This document shows positions 33,196 through 44,196 of a stretch of 64,000 nt of DNA, in pieces. The position numbers were made by a program, and so were the translations under genes. A model generated the notes under the pieces. It made no database searches and had not been told where the DNA came from. It saw nothing but the letters and a program-made list of their open reading frames with translations. Every line of letters begins with the position of its first letter. Position 1 is the stretch's first letter. The DNA is from Abelmoschus esculentus. Lineage: Eukaryota; Streptophyta; Magnoliopsida; Malvales; Malvaceae. The stretch lies in the NCBI GenBank assembly GCA_035048815.1, contig JAUCBN010000004.1, positions 12,676,001 through 12,740,000 of the forward strand. Reading direction: 5' to 3'.

Positions 33196-34322
33196 AGCAA
33201 CCCCAACAATGCACTTAACCCGCAACACCAATCCGTGTAATCTACTGGATTCCAACAGAACAACAGGTTCGCTCAGCAGCAGATGCTGCAGTAGGCACCG
33301 TTGCCGCAGCAGACAACAATGCAAAGCAATATCCACCAGAAGTGGACTACAACTAAAGGACCCTGAGATACCTGCTCAAACAGTAGGTAAGATCCCTAAA
33401 TTAGTAGCCCCGAAAGAAGCTACTGAAGAAAAGCCTGAGGCAAAGGAACCAACAGAAACTACCGAAAAACCAGCCCCAACAAACGATGCCATGGCCGCAC
33501 CGCAGATAAGATTCCAATGCAATGAAAGAATTGAGGATCTGCGTCTACCACCACTTTTTCCACAAAGTTTAAAACAGCAAAAGCAAGAGTACCAGTTTAA
33601 GAAATTCCTAGACATACTTAAACAGGTACATATAAATATACCTTTAGTGGAGGCAATTAAGCAAATGCCCAACTACGCCAAGTTCCTTAAGGACATTATA
33701 TCCAAAAGGACAAAAATTGAGGAATTTTAAACAGTTGCCGCAACAGAAGGATGTGTGGCAATGCTGCATAACAAAGCTACAATCAAAAGAAAAGATCCTG
33801 ATAGCTTTATCATACCTTGCTCAATCGGTGACCAATACGTAGGCAAGGCATTATGTGACTTAGGTGCTAGTATCAACCTTATGCCTAAGTCAGTATTCCA
33901 AAAGCTAGGCATTGGGCAGGCAAAACCAACAACCGTGATGTTGCAATTAGCATACCGCTCTTACGTGCAACCAGTAGGAAAAATTGAAGATATCCTGGTA
34001 AAAGTAGACAAATTTATTTTTCCTGTTGACTTCTTAATTCTTGATTGTGAAGCAGATGAGCACGCTCCAATCATATTGGGAAGACCGTTCCTAGCCACAG
34101 GAAGAAAATTGATAGATTGTGAAAAAAGGCGAATTGGTCATAAGGGTCAACGATCAACAAGAAAATATCAATGTTTTTAACACTCTAAGGCATCCGGACG
34201 AACCTGACGAATGCAAGAAAATTGAAGTTAAAACTGAATTTAACTTCGAAGCAGAAACAGACTGCTTGAACGACTACTACCGAAGCAACCTCTACCGAGG
34301 CAGCACTCCCCTGGAGCAGTAA
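33196..34322 (+). pseudogene. Gag-protease linker and aspartic protease of the composite
   Basis: The linker frame (CKAISTRSGLQLKD, then Pro/Glu/Thr-rich, LPPLFPQSLKQQKQE, LVEAIKQMPNYAKFLKD) runs to a TAA at 33728-33730. The protease resumes at 33755 and keeps an intact DLGASINLMPKSVF signature (Asp at residue 35 of that stretch) and ILGRPFLATGRK. A frameshift near 34125 moves reading into the frame that ends at 34322. The active-site motif is better preserved here than in the minus-strand element (DLRAS). Nothing resembling RT follows. Confidence 0.78.
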
Positions 34323-35758
34323 TACATTCGAAAGAAACCACTTGATGAGGAGATAGCAACTTGGACGGACATCAGCTTCTCCTCCATCCAAAAAGGGGAA
34401 GATGGTTGCTGCCGGAGATGTATCCTACTACACTCCTGCAGTAACCTAATTCTATTTTATTGTCCCTATTTACTTTTATGCTTTAAGAAATAGAAATTAG
34501 TTTTCAGTTTATGAATCACATTTTAATTCTTCTTGCATTTTAGTTCATAATTTATAATTCCCTACAATCTTTATTTAGGAACGAAACCCAAGAAGGAGAA
34601 GTCATGAAGCACATAAAACGGCCCTGAAATCAAGCTCACCGTCCCACCTAAGAAACGGCCAAGGCAGCTGGCCGCCCAAATGCAATTGACAGCGGGTTTG
34701 CGTCCCTAGAACTTCATCTCCCCCGTTTTATTTCATACTTCTTCATTATTGTTTTCCAAGTGCAGTTTTTAGTTTCTTTATCAACAAACTCCACACAAAC
34801 TGATGACCCTCAGGATACAAAAGAGGCTAGACACAACATATAAATATTGGTTTATCTTTTCCTTGTCTCTTAATTTTTATCTTGTCTTTTAACGTTGCCT
34901 TATGTTCAGATATATGCATTGAGGACAATGCATCCCTCGAGTTTGGGGGAGTATTGATCCAATTTTCTGCCTTATAAAAATATCTGCCATGTATGGAAAT
35001 TATTCGGATTATCCTACTACTGCCTTAATTTTTGTCTTTACAGCAATTATAGTTTTATGCAAATTATTTTTTAAGTCTGTTGAATTTTATTAAGACTGCC
35101 TTGGCAACAGTATATTCTCCAGCCGCAGCAGCAGTATGCACCATTCACCAGACGTGAATTCGGAAAGGTCTCTTAGAATTAGTACTTAGGATTAGACTAT
35201 GAGCCTGAAATATTTAAACACTGCTAGTCTTAGTTGATTCTAAAAGTTCTTTTCTTTGAAAAGCAATAAGGACTTAGGCTTAGAATTTTTTAACTAGAGG
35301 TGCCTATCACCGGCTCTAGTTTAGTCCATAGAGGTGCCCATCACTGGCTCTAGGACTTAGTCTTTCTCCCACTTACTAGAGGTGCCTGAAACTGGCTCTA
35401 GTAAGAGTAGTCAACACTTGAGGTGCCCGAAACTGGCTCAAGCATTATAAGTATATAGCAATATATATTTATATACCAAACAGGGAGAAGGAAAGAAAAA
35501 GAATTGAAGAAAAATCTAAGTTGGAAGTCTTGAGATAGAAAAAAGGATTAGAACTTAGAAAATCAGCTTTGACACAGCTACGCACACACCCACTAAGACT
35601 CATAGTCTAGTTCCAAGGAATTCCTAGAACCTAGAAGAGGTCGAGTCAAGAAAGGAATTCTGCCACGGCAGGAAGGACAGTATATTACAGTAAAATTCCT
35701 TACTTAAAATTATCTTTTGCATTGCTTAAGGACAAGCAATAGTTCGAGTTTGGGGGTG
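34323..35758 (+). other. Noncoding 3' region with internal and terminal polypurine tracts and four hairpins
   Basis: An internal tract GAGTTTGGGGGAG (34939-34951) follows a perfect stem ATGCATTG/CAATGCAT (34914/34926, loop AGGA). The terminal tract GAGTTTGGGGGTG (35746-35758) follows the stem ATTGCTT/AAGCAAT (35721/35734). Between them lie four hairpins: AACTAGAG/CTCTAGTT (35292/35314), TAGAG/CTCTA (35329/35348), CTTACTAGAG/CTCTAGTAAG (35372/35396) and CTTGAG/CTCAAG (35417/35437). No gene is visible. Confidence 0.75.
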
Positions 35759-37139
35759 TGATGAGTGCCTAAAAGTCCTCATCATTTATATCATTTTCTC
35801 ACTCGATTATTACTAATAAAGACAGATTTAATGGCAATAATGGATAATTCTACTTATTTTCCACTTTTCAGCATCTCAACACTCAATTCATGACTTTATC
35901 TATTATTTGGCATAAAACATATATGCGGTTAATGTTCTTTTCTCTTAGACAGGAAATTACCACACAGGTAATGTAGATAGCGTGAAGGATGCTGGAAACC
36001 AAAGCTGGAATGTAGATAAGCACCCGCCACGACAGCACTTTGAAGGCCGCGGCAGCACCTGAAGGAAAAATTTTGATATGATAGGCGATCTGAAGAGAAA
36101 AATAAGGTGGACGTTTTAAGACAAGCGGCATAGAAATCGGAGCTGGGAAACACACAAAAAGTAAAGGTCAAAGGCCACGAGGAAAAAGAATCCTTATAGG
36201 AATAAACTAAGAAATAAAATAAATATATTTTATTTATGTACTTAACTTGTGTTTTACTCCAAGTTGAATTCCTACTTTGGAAAGGTTTGCCCTAGGCCAA
36301 GCCTATATAAACCATAGCCTATGTAGAGAGGAGGATATCTCGAAATCAAGTGTTCATAGAAAACCCTAAACTCCTCCATCGCCCCCTTGGGGTTTAGTTT
36401 AGTTTGTGGAGTAGTTGTGAGAGAAAGTTTATAATTTGTTTAGTTCTTATTAATGCAATTTCAGAATTCATAGTTTATTCTCTCTTGGCATTCACTTTCT
36501 TTGAATATGAGCTCGAGATGATAAGTATGTGAAGGAATATCTATTTGTCTAAGCTCGGGAGAGTTAGGCTCACGAAACGAGAGAATACGATCTTTGCTCA
36601 AGGGCATTGAATAAATCGGTTGAGAGATTAACCGCCCAAGATTTCAGCGACTAACAAGACGCATGTGTTTGGTTGCTATCCGCCCTTGATTCATGCCGGG
36701 AGGTATCATCAAGATGTGGGTTTCAATAGTTCTCTTCGCTTAGGGATAAGGAAGAAGATATACAAGGATGCTCTGTCGAACTATGAAAAGTTGAATTGTC
36801 GACAAGGCATAACCCCGCCTAGGCAGCTGCGGCGACCCTTTGTGCGATCCGCCGAGGCGGCAGTTCAACCCATTGCATTAATAAGTGGATAAACGATATA
36901 ACTTGATTCTCCTCTACAAAACATTCAATCTAACCTCATCTTTATTATTATTATCTTTCCATAACTTAGTTTAGCTTAGTAAATTAGTTAATTCAATCCA
37001 ACAACTATTTGTGTTCTTTTATTTTCCTTAGTGCAGTCGTAAGAAGTAGTGAAGTCGACACAGTCCTTATGGGTTCGACAACCTTAAATACTACAATTTG
37101 AAAAAGGTGGAAATTGACAGCACTTCCGAGCCTCCATCA
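35759..37139 (+). repeat. LTR2 of the composite (divergent subfamily)
   Basis: It is 1381 bp, starts TGATGAGTGCC and ends GCCTCCATCA. The first part differs strongly from LTR1 and LTR3; the last 650 bp are close to them. It has its own TATATAAACC box near 36304. It is preceded by a polypurine tract and followed by TTTGGCGCTGTTGC, a remnant of the tRNA-Asp primer site. Confidence 0.88.
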
Positions 37140-38722
37140 GATTTGGCGCTGTTGCAGAACCCACCGAGGTCGAAGAGCCAGCAGCAAATGAAACTGTACC
37201 AGCAGGGGTTCTGGAAACGCTGCAAAGGATGGAGAGAAGGCAACTAGCCTTCATGACATATGTCAAGGAGTTCAACAACGCCATCATCTCCACCATTCGT
37301 GAAGAACTTCCTTCATGCACGACTGTATTCCCTAATTTCACAATCGATCTCTCCATATCTCAAACTAAACCTGCCACACCTACAGTTTCAGCCACGGTCC
37401 CAATTTCCCCAGCCGCCACAACTACCGCAGCAGGCACCGAATCATTCTCAGCAGACTCTGTAGCCGATTTTCTCCTAATGGACTCTACAAACAAAGGAGC
37501 TACACCAGAAAAAATCAACTACATTCACATGGAGTGATTCGGAAGAAGATTTGACGAGCCAACTCCGAGCTGCCGATGACTTCCTGGCCGCAGCACAAGG
37601 AGGGCAGAAGAGAAAAGCAGCCTCTTCCTCCCCCATTAACCTTGACACGGAGGATGAGCCATTGCGAGACCCAACTCCCATCTGAGTCTAGCCACCCCGT
37701 TCTGCCAAGAAGTCAATGGTGAGCCCGCCGAAGGCAGCAACCCAGCAGACACCCAGAACTCGCCGCAAGCTCCTCATTGACAGTGACTCCGAAGATTCTT
37801 TCGGATCCGCAGAATTCTAAGGGCGGTAGTCTTTCTTCTTTTTCTTCTTTTCTTTTCTTTTTCGGTTACCTGTTTCTCTATGTCCATGCATGGAGGATAA
37901 TGCATCCCTTGAGTTTGGAGGAGTATTGGTCCTATTTTGTAATATGTAAATGCAATGTATGGAAGTAATCAGAATATCTCTTTACTGTCTTAATTTCTGT
38001 CTTTACAGTAATTATAGTTTCATGCAATATATTTTTTTAAGTCTGTTGAATTTTATTGAAACTGCCCCAGCAGTAATATATTCTCCAGCCGCCGCAGCAG
38101 TCTGCACCATTCACTAGACTTGAATTTCGAAAAGTTTGCTAGGATTAATACTTAGGATTAGACTATGAGCCTGAAAACATCCTAAACACTGCTAGTCTTA
38201 GTTGATTTTAAAAGTTCTTTTCTTTGAAAAACAATAACGACTGAGGCTTAGATTTTAACTAGAGGTGCCTATTACCGGCTCTAGTATTAGTCCATAGAGG
38301 TTCCCATCACTGGCTCTAGGACTTAGATTTCTCCCACTTACTAGAGGTGCCTATCACCGGCTATAGTAAGAATAGCTAAACAGTTGAGGTGTCCGAAACT
38401 GGCTCAAGCAATATAAGTTTATAGAAATATAGATTTATATATTAACTTCGTGAGAAGAAAAGAAAAATAACCAAGAAAAATCTTAGCCGGAAGTCTTGAG
38501 CTAGAAAAGGATTAGAACTTAGAAAATCAACTTTGACACAGCTACGCACACACCCACTAAGACTCATAGTCCAATTCCGAGGAATTCCTAGAACAAAGAA
38601 GAGGCCAAATCAAGAAAAGAATTCTGCCGTGGCAGGCAGGACGATATATTGCTTTGAAATTCCCTACTTAAAATTATCTTTTGCATTGCTTGAGGACAAC
38701 CAATAGTTAGAGTTTGGGTGTG
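37140..38722 (+). pseudogene. Shrunken second internal region with remnant of the extra ORF
   Basis: After a primer-site remnant the sequence jumps straight to a part related to the C-terminal half of the extra ORF at 5049-5672: an open stretch 37229-37537 with MERRQLAFMTYVKEFNNAII, matching the MEYQRDFNNTLAHMM region of the relative, then Pro/Thr/Ala-rich text. Gag and protease are deleted. The rest is 3' noncoding: internal tract GAGTTTGGAGGAG (37911-37923) after the stem ATGCAT/ATGCAT (37886/37900), hairpins at 38258-38285, 38294-38320, 38337-38370 and 38382-38407, and terminal tract GAGTTTGGGTGTG (38710-38722). Confidence 0.72.
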
Positions 38723-40082
38723 TGATGAATACCCAAAAGTCCTTATCTTTTATAACATTTTCCCATTCGTTTAATGCTAATAAAGACATAATTAATGTCG
38801 ATAATAGATATTTTCGGTTATTTCTCATACTTCAGCATCCGAACACTGTTTTTATGAATTTACTCATTAATTGGTATAAAACATATGCGTTTGATAGTTT
38901 TCTTTCTTAGATAGGAAACTACATCACACGGATAGCTAATTGGGATAGATGCTGAATTGCAGATGAAGCACCCGCCACGATAGTATTTTGGTGGCTGCGG
39001 CAGTAGCGTAAAGATAACAACTGGTGCTCGATAGAGAGAGAAAAGCCGATCTTAACGTACAGAAAGCAAGAGAAAGACGAAGCCCATTTAAGAGGTCAAG
39101 CCCTAGTAAAAGTCCATCGCGAGAAAAAAGAGATAATTTAGGAAATAAGAATAGAATAATACAGTTTAATTAGGAGTTATATTTCTTTCCCTTTAGAACT
39201 CTTTCCTTGCATGGAAAACTTAGCTTGAGGCTTGGCCTATATAAAGCACTTGTTAAGTTTAGGTTAAGGGAGTCGGTTTTCACACATAACACATATCCTT
39301 AGCCGCCGACCACAATATGTTCTAAACTCTCTTGGAGGTTTAGATTGTTTGTGGAGTAGGTGGAGAGGAAAGTTATATTGTTCTTGATATTTATTAATGC
39401 AAAAACTTATTTCATAGTTTATTCTTTCTGGGAACTTAACTTTCTTTGCATATGATCTCAAGATGATAAGTATGTGAAGGAATATCTATTTGTCTAAGCT
39501 CGGGAGAGTTAGGCTCACGAAATGAGAAAATATGGTCTTTGCTCAAGGGCATTGACTAATCCGGTTGAGAGATTAACCGCCCAGGATTTCAGCGACTAAC
39601 AAGACGTATGTGTTTGGTTGCTATCCGCCCTTGATTCACGTCGGGAGGTATCATCAAGACGTGGGTTCCAACAGTTCTCTTCGCTTAGGGATAAGGAAGA
39701 AAACATAAAAGGTGCTCTGTCGAACTATAAAAAGTTGAATTGTCGACAAGGCATAACCCCGCCTATGCAGCTGCGGCGACCCTTTGTACGATCCGTCGAG
39801 GCGGCAGTTCAACCCATTGCATTAATAAGTGGATAAACGATATAAGTGGATTCTCCTCTACAAAATATTCAATCTAACCTCATATTATTATTATTATCTT
39901 TCCATAACTTAGTTTAGCTTAGTAAATTAGTTAATCCAACGCAACAACTATTTATGTTCTTTTATTTTTCTTAGTTCAGTCGTAAGAAGTAGTGAAGTCA
40001 ACACAGTCCCTATGGGTTCGACAACCTTAAATACTACAATCTGACAAAAGTGGAAATTGACAAGACTTCCGAGCCTCCATCA
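38723..40082 (+). repeat. LTR3 of the composite
   Basis: It is 1360 bp, starts TGATGAATACC and ends GCCTCCATCA, with the right-hand TSD TTCAT directly after. It is a close relative of LTR1. Confidence 0.9.
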
Positions 40083-41727
40083 TTCATCACTTAACTAGCC
40101 AATATATTATCAAAAATCAATGCTCAAAACTTAATTTAAAACAGAATTCAAATCACATGTATCTCACTTTTCACGCATCACTTACAAAAACCGATAAAAC
40201 TACTTTTATCTTATTTTTCAAAACAAAACCATGAGAACATTGAATGCATATAAAATCTCTTTAAAAACAGTTTCTTGAGCATTTTTACACATGCATCATC
40301 ACTTATGCACAACACAATAAGAGCATGACAAATAACATTGTAAAAACAAGGCATAATATGAGAACCTTTAAGAAAGCAATACTTAAAACTTACTTCCGAG
40401 TATAAGGAGGTTTTTCACACCTTCCCTACACACTCAAACATTTGAAAAACATTTAAAACCATGCCAAATTGGCAGCCCTCATAATCCACTCACCAATTTA
40501 CCGAAACTTGCTCGACAAGTCACCCGATAACGTGATTCAGCTTTCCAATCTCTCTCAAACTTGTTCCTCTACCTCTTGACCTAATTCAAGAATCAAAACC
40601 AGAGGTTTTAATGTATTAAAACACACCCAAACATCTCTCAAGTCGGACCAATACATGGCAACCCCTAAAAACACCATAAAACCTAACCGAAACTCACCGA
40701 AAACCTCTCCAAACACCCCCTAAACCTTAGGTACGAGATTAGATACTTAAAATCCAACTTAATTACATATAAACACTTCAATATTCATGTATTTAGGCAT
40801 AAAAAACAGCCATGTAAAACCCTTAAACGAAAATCAAGAAAACAATGGAATTTTTATCAAGAAAACCGATTTTATTGAATCAAGACTTTAAAGAATGTTT
40901 CAATAAGACAAGAACTTAGGAAATTCATTAAAGAACTTTAGGTTTCATAGGTTTTAATGATTCTCAACTCCAAAATTGATCTCACCCCTTCAAAGGTTTA
41001 AAAACTAGAAAACCCGTAGAAAAACGATGAGATTTTGATGAAGAAAAATATAGGAAAATAAACAAACGAAATTTTATTAAAAAGAATGGATATTTACCTT
41101 GAAAAGATGATGAAGAGACTGCCTTGGAGAAGAAGAAACCGAAATTTAAAGAAGAGATATTTTTAAAAAGTGAATTTTTGGGTTTTTGATCAAAATTAGG
41201 GAATTTTGATTACTTAGGTTAAAACAAGGGATTAAAGGTTGTTTATATAAGCTCTTGGAAAACCTAGATCAACTAGGATTAGGATTATGTCAAATTTTTC
41301 TTAGTTTATAAAATTGTCCTCAAGTTTTCACGTTTTACAAAATAGTCACTAATTTAAAAATCATAGGGATTCAAGGATCAATTTTTAAAATTGAGTTTAC
41401 CTAAGTCAAATATATATTAAATAATGATTTTAGGATATTTTTCCATAATTTATTTTGGTTAAAAAAATCAATTTTTAAGTATTTAATCCCGAACTAGGCT
41501 AAACCGATAAAACCAGTCCACTAGACCTCTAAACTTCTAGGCGCAAATTTGGGGTGTTACATAGATGCATTTGATTGGTTGATCACATAGATGCCATAGC
41601 GAGAAAGACCCATGATATAATTTCTCCTTAATAGGCATATAAAAATATGATGTATTAACTTCGTTATCATTTCATATTTAAAATATTTAAAAAATATATT
41701 TAAATGGTGATAAAATATAATTTGGTA

Positions 41728-42166
41728 TAGAGATGGGCATAGGTCAAGTCAGATTTTTAGTTCATCCGAACCTTACTCGAATATAAATAGTCTAAACCTG
41801 ACTCTGATTCGATCTAAATATTTTTATAAAAAAATCAATCTGATCCAAAAATAAATATTTTAAATTTGACCTATAAAAAATAATTTTAGAGACTTAATTG
41901 TAAAAAAATAATTTTAGGAAAATTAATTATAAATTTATAGTTTTTGTGACCAAATTATAAATAAAAAATCAATTTTAAAGATCAAATTATAAAAAATAAA
42001 GATAGAGAATAATTATTATAAATATACCTAAAATTGTATAATTAATCTTGAGTCGAGTTAGATCTAATATTTTACACCCTAAATTCGTACTCAATCCAAC
42101 TCTTATTCTAACAAAACCCGACATGATCAGAGCGGGTCAAAACCCGACTGAAAATGCCCATCCCTA
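41728..42166. mobile_element. hAT-type MITE (439 bp)
   Basis: Terminal inverted repeats TAGAGATGGGCAT (41728-41740) and ATGCCCATCCCTA (42154-42166) match at 12 of 13 positions. The 8-bp flanks ATTTGGTA (41720-41727) and ATTTGGTT (42167-42174) match at 7 of 8, as expected for a hAT target duplication. The TAGRG start is typical of hAT ends. The inside is AT-rich with no coding capacity. It lies 2.0 kb upstream of the flavonol synthase start codon. Confidence 0.78.
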
Positions 42167-42174
42167 ATTTGGTT

Positions 42175-43829
42175 ATTGAAAATACTATTTAACAAAGAAA
42201 AAAGACTCTACCTAAACATCATTGCATTCTTAATTCCAGAGTTGGGTTTGTCAGTTGAGTATGGTTGGACGTCGTCTCCAATATTAATTTTGTATTTGAT
42301 GAAGATGGTAAATTCGTAATTATATATTCACCTACTTAACTTAAATAGATGTAGCCGGGTTAGTTAGCAGACTCGTGCTCTTTCGCTGGGGTATTCAGGT
42401 TTTGTGCTCACACTATAATTCATTTCAATTTAATAACTATTTCAATAAAATAAAAAATTATAGCTTTAATTCTTTTAATTTAGTCTTATTTTTTAATTAT
42501 TTAATATAAATGCAATTTGAATCGATATTTGAATGATGCATGTTTTAATTAATTAGTATAATTGATAAATACCTTGTTTAATTTAGTTAGGATATTAGAG
42601 TTTGTCTTATATATTTATATTAGGCTGAAATAATTTAAATAAGATAAATAATTATAGAAAATTAACGAGTATTGAATGAGAAATTTTAAAGTTTTAATTT
42701 AACAGGTGTCCTAATATAATGGGATTATTCAATATGAATTCTTAAATAAAATATTCAATATTCATTAAAACCCTAAAAAATTGATAAATAATTTAGATTA
42801 ATAAATAAGGTCTTAAATAGGATTAAAATTTTAACAATTAAATTAATTAATTAATAAGAGAATATTATATATATATATTGAGTTTAAATATAAATAGTGT
42901 TCGAGACTAATTGAGTGTCATCTCATATAAACTTTAATCTTAAACAATATTCATATACTAAATAATAAATAAATAAAATTAAAACCTTTTTAGTACTTAA
43001 AATAAAATAGACCAGAATTAATCGTGTATAAAAATATTTTATATATCAAATATATTTTTGGAATAGTAATAGAGGTATAAGGGTATTTCGGATTCATATT
43101 CAAAGTAAAATTATATTTTCTCACGAGAACAATATTTCTATTTCAAACATAAACTAGTTAATAATTAATGATTAAATTAAGTTTAAATTATTATTTTAAA
43201 ATATTAACATGTCACACAAAATTAAAGATAATAATATTAAACATTTATGTGGTGTTAATTTTTTCTTAAATTTTCTAATTTTAATTTTCTAAAATTCATT
43301 TGTTATTTTTTACTGTATCTAATCTAAAAACAATAATAACTTTAAATCTTTTCAAGTATCAAATTAAAAAAAAACATTTTAATAATATATCTTCAAAACT
43401 ATTTTTATCAATAAAAAATAATTTCCACACCTGATAATGTATTTTTCGATTATTCAACATGACCGACTGATGTAAATGGATCAAGTTATTTCAATTTTAT
43501 TTTCTCACTCGATTTTTTATTTTTAAATTATTATTAATTTATGAGAGACTAATTAAATTAATTTTAGATTTTTTTAAAATTTTAACCCGTCAATGGGTCA
43601 CAAATCGTTTACCTTGTTTTTGTTTATTTCTCATGCCTCTGTTTTAAATTAAAAAATTTATGGGTTAAGATTTAAAGTTAGGGGTTGTGATTAGGGTCTA
43701 AAAAATTAAAAGTAAAGAATATTTTTAGAGTATAGATTTAAGATTTAAGATATAAAAATAAAATATAAAATTTAAATTTTTAAAAATTAAAAAAAAAAAG
43801 ATTTATATAAAGATACATGATTTTTACTC
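42175..43829. other. AT-rich intergenic DNA
   Basis: Very AT-rich sequence without convincing reading frames, LTR ends, TIRs or tRNA genes. It is host upstream DNA of the flavonol synthase gene; I see no feature in it. Confidence 0.6.
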
Positions 43830-44196
43830 TCTTCTTTACGTGGATGTTAGTTTCTAATGAGTGAACTCCCAAGCTCCACGTCTGCTTAACCTGCCCTTGG
43901 TCTCTTGTCTATTTATTCCCCCTCCCCCCTGATTTTTCTTCGGAATCTAACGGTGCACATCAACTGTTATACTACCAACTCTCATCCAAAGACTGAAATT
44001 TCTTGCTTTATTTTACTTTTAAAGTTGGTGATTTTATTTTAGAAATTCCCTCCAATGTTTATTTATTCATTTAATATTTTTATGTTTATTTTACGGTTAT
44101 ATATGTCTTCTTTATTTAATTTTATGTTACCTGGACATTTGCTATAAAATCTGTCATGCACACCATATGAGGAAGGTAAAAAAGGAGTAACATAAA
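43830..44196 (+). promoter_or_regulatory. Flavonol synthase promoter with TATA box, ACGT and MYB-type sites
   Basis: A TATAAA box lies at 44143-44148, about 50 bp before the ATG, implying a short leader. Upstream are two ACGT-core sites, ACGTGG (43838-43843) and CCACGT (43876-43881), and MYB-type sites TAACGG (43948), CAACTG (43961) and ACCAACT (43974). Paired ACGT and MYB elements are the known light- and MYB-responsive layout of flavonol genes, where bZIP (HY5-type) and R2R3-MYB factors act. That these sites work here is inferred from sequence alone. Confidence 0.55.

Larger units (their letters stand above)
30585..40082 (+). mobile_element. Athila-like composite with three LTRs, TSD TTCAT
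   Basis: Perfect duplications TTCAT (30580-30584 and 40083-40087) flank the whole unit, and the host LTR at 46525 shows the empty site. Order: LTR1 (30585-31948), primer site, gag, protease, noncoding region with two polypurine tracts, LTR2 (35759-37139), a shrunken second internal region, polypurine tract, LTR3 (38723-40082). LTR1 and LTR3 are close relatives; LTR2 is clearly more diverged, mainly in its first half. LTR2 sits correctly between a polypurine tract and a primer-site remnant, so this is a tandem arrangement rather than a simple nested insertion. No RT, RNase H or integrase is present. Confidence 0.88.
29215..41561 (-). mobile_element. Solo LTR (about 2.84 kb) split by the composite at 30585-40082, TSD TAGAT
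   Basis: The plus strand starts TGTAACCCCCTCGACCC and ends GGGGTGTTACA. Perfect duplications TAGAT lie at 29210-29214 and 41562-41566. The two parts, 29215-30584 and 40088-41561, are collinear with the solo LTR at 46525-51036 and, reversed, with 15613-19473. The region homologous to the palindrome cluster of its relatives is missing, which explains its shorter length. No coding sequence belongs to it. Confidence 0.9.
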
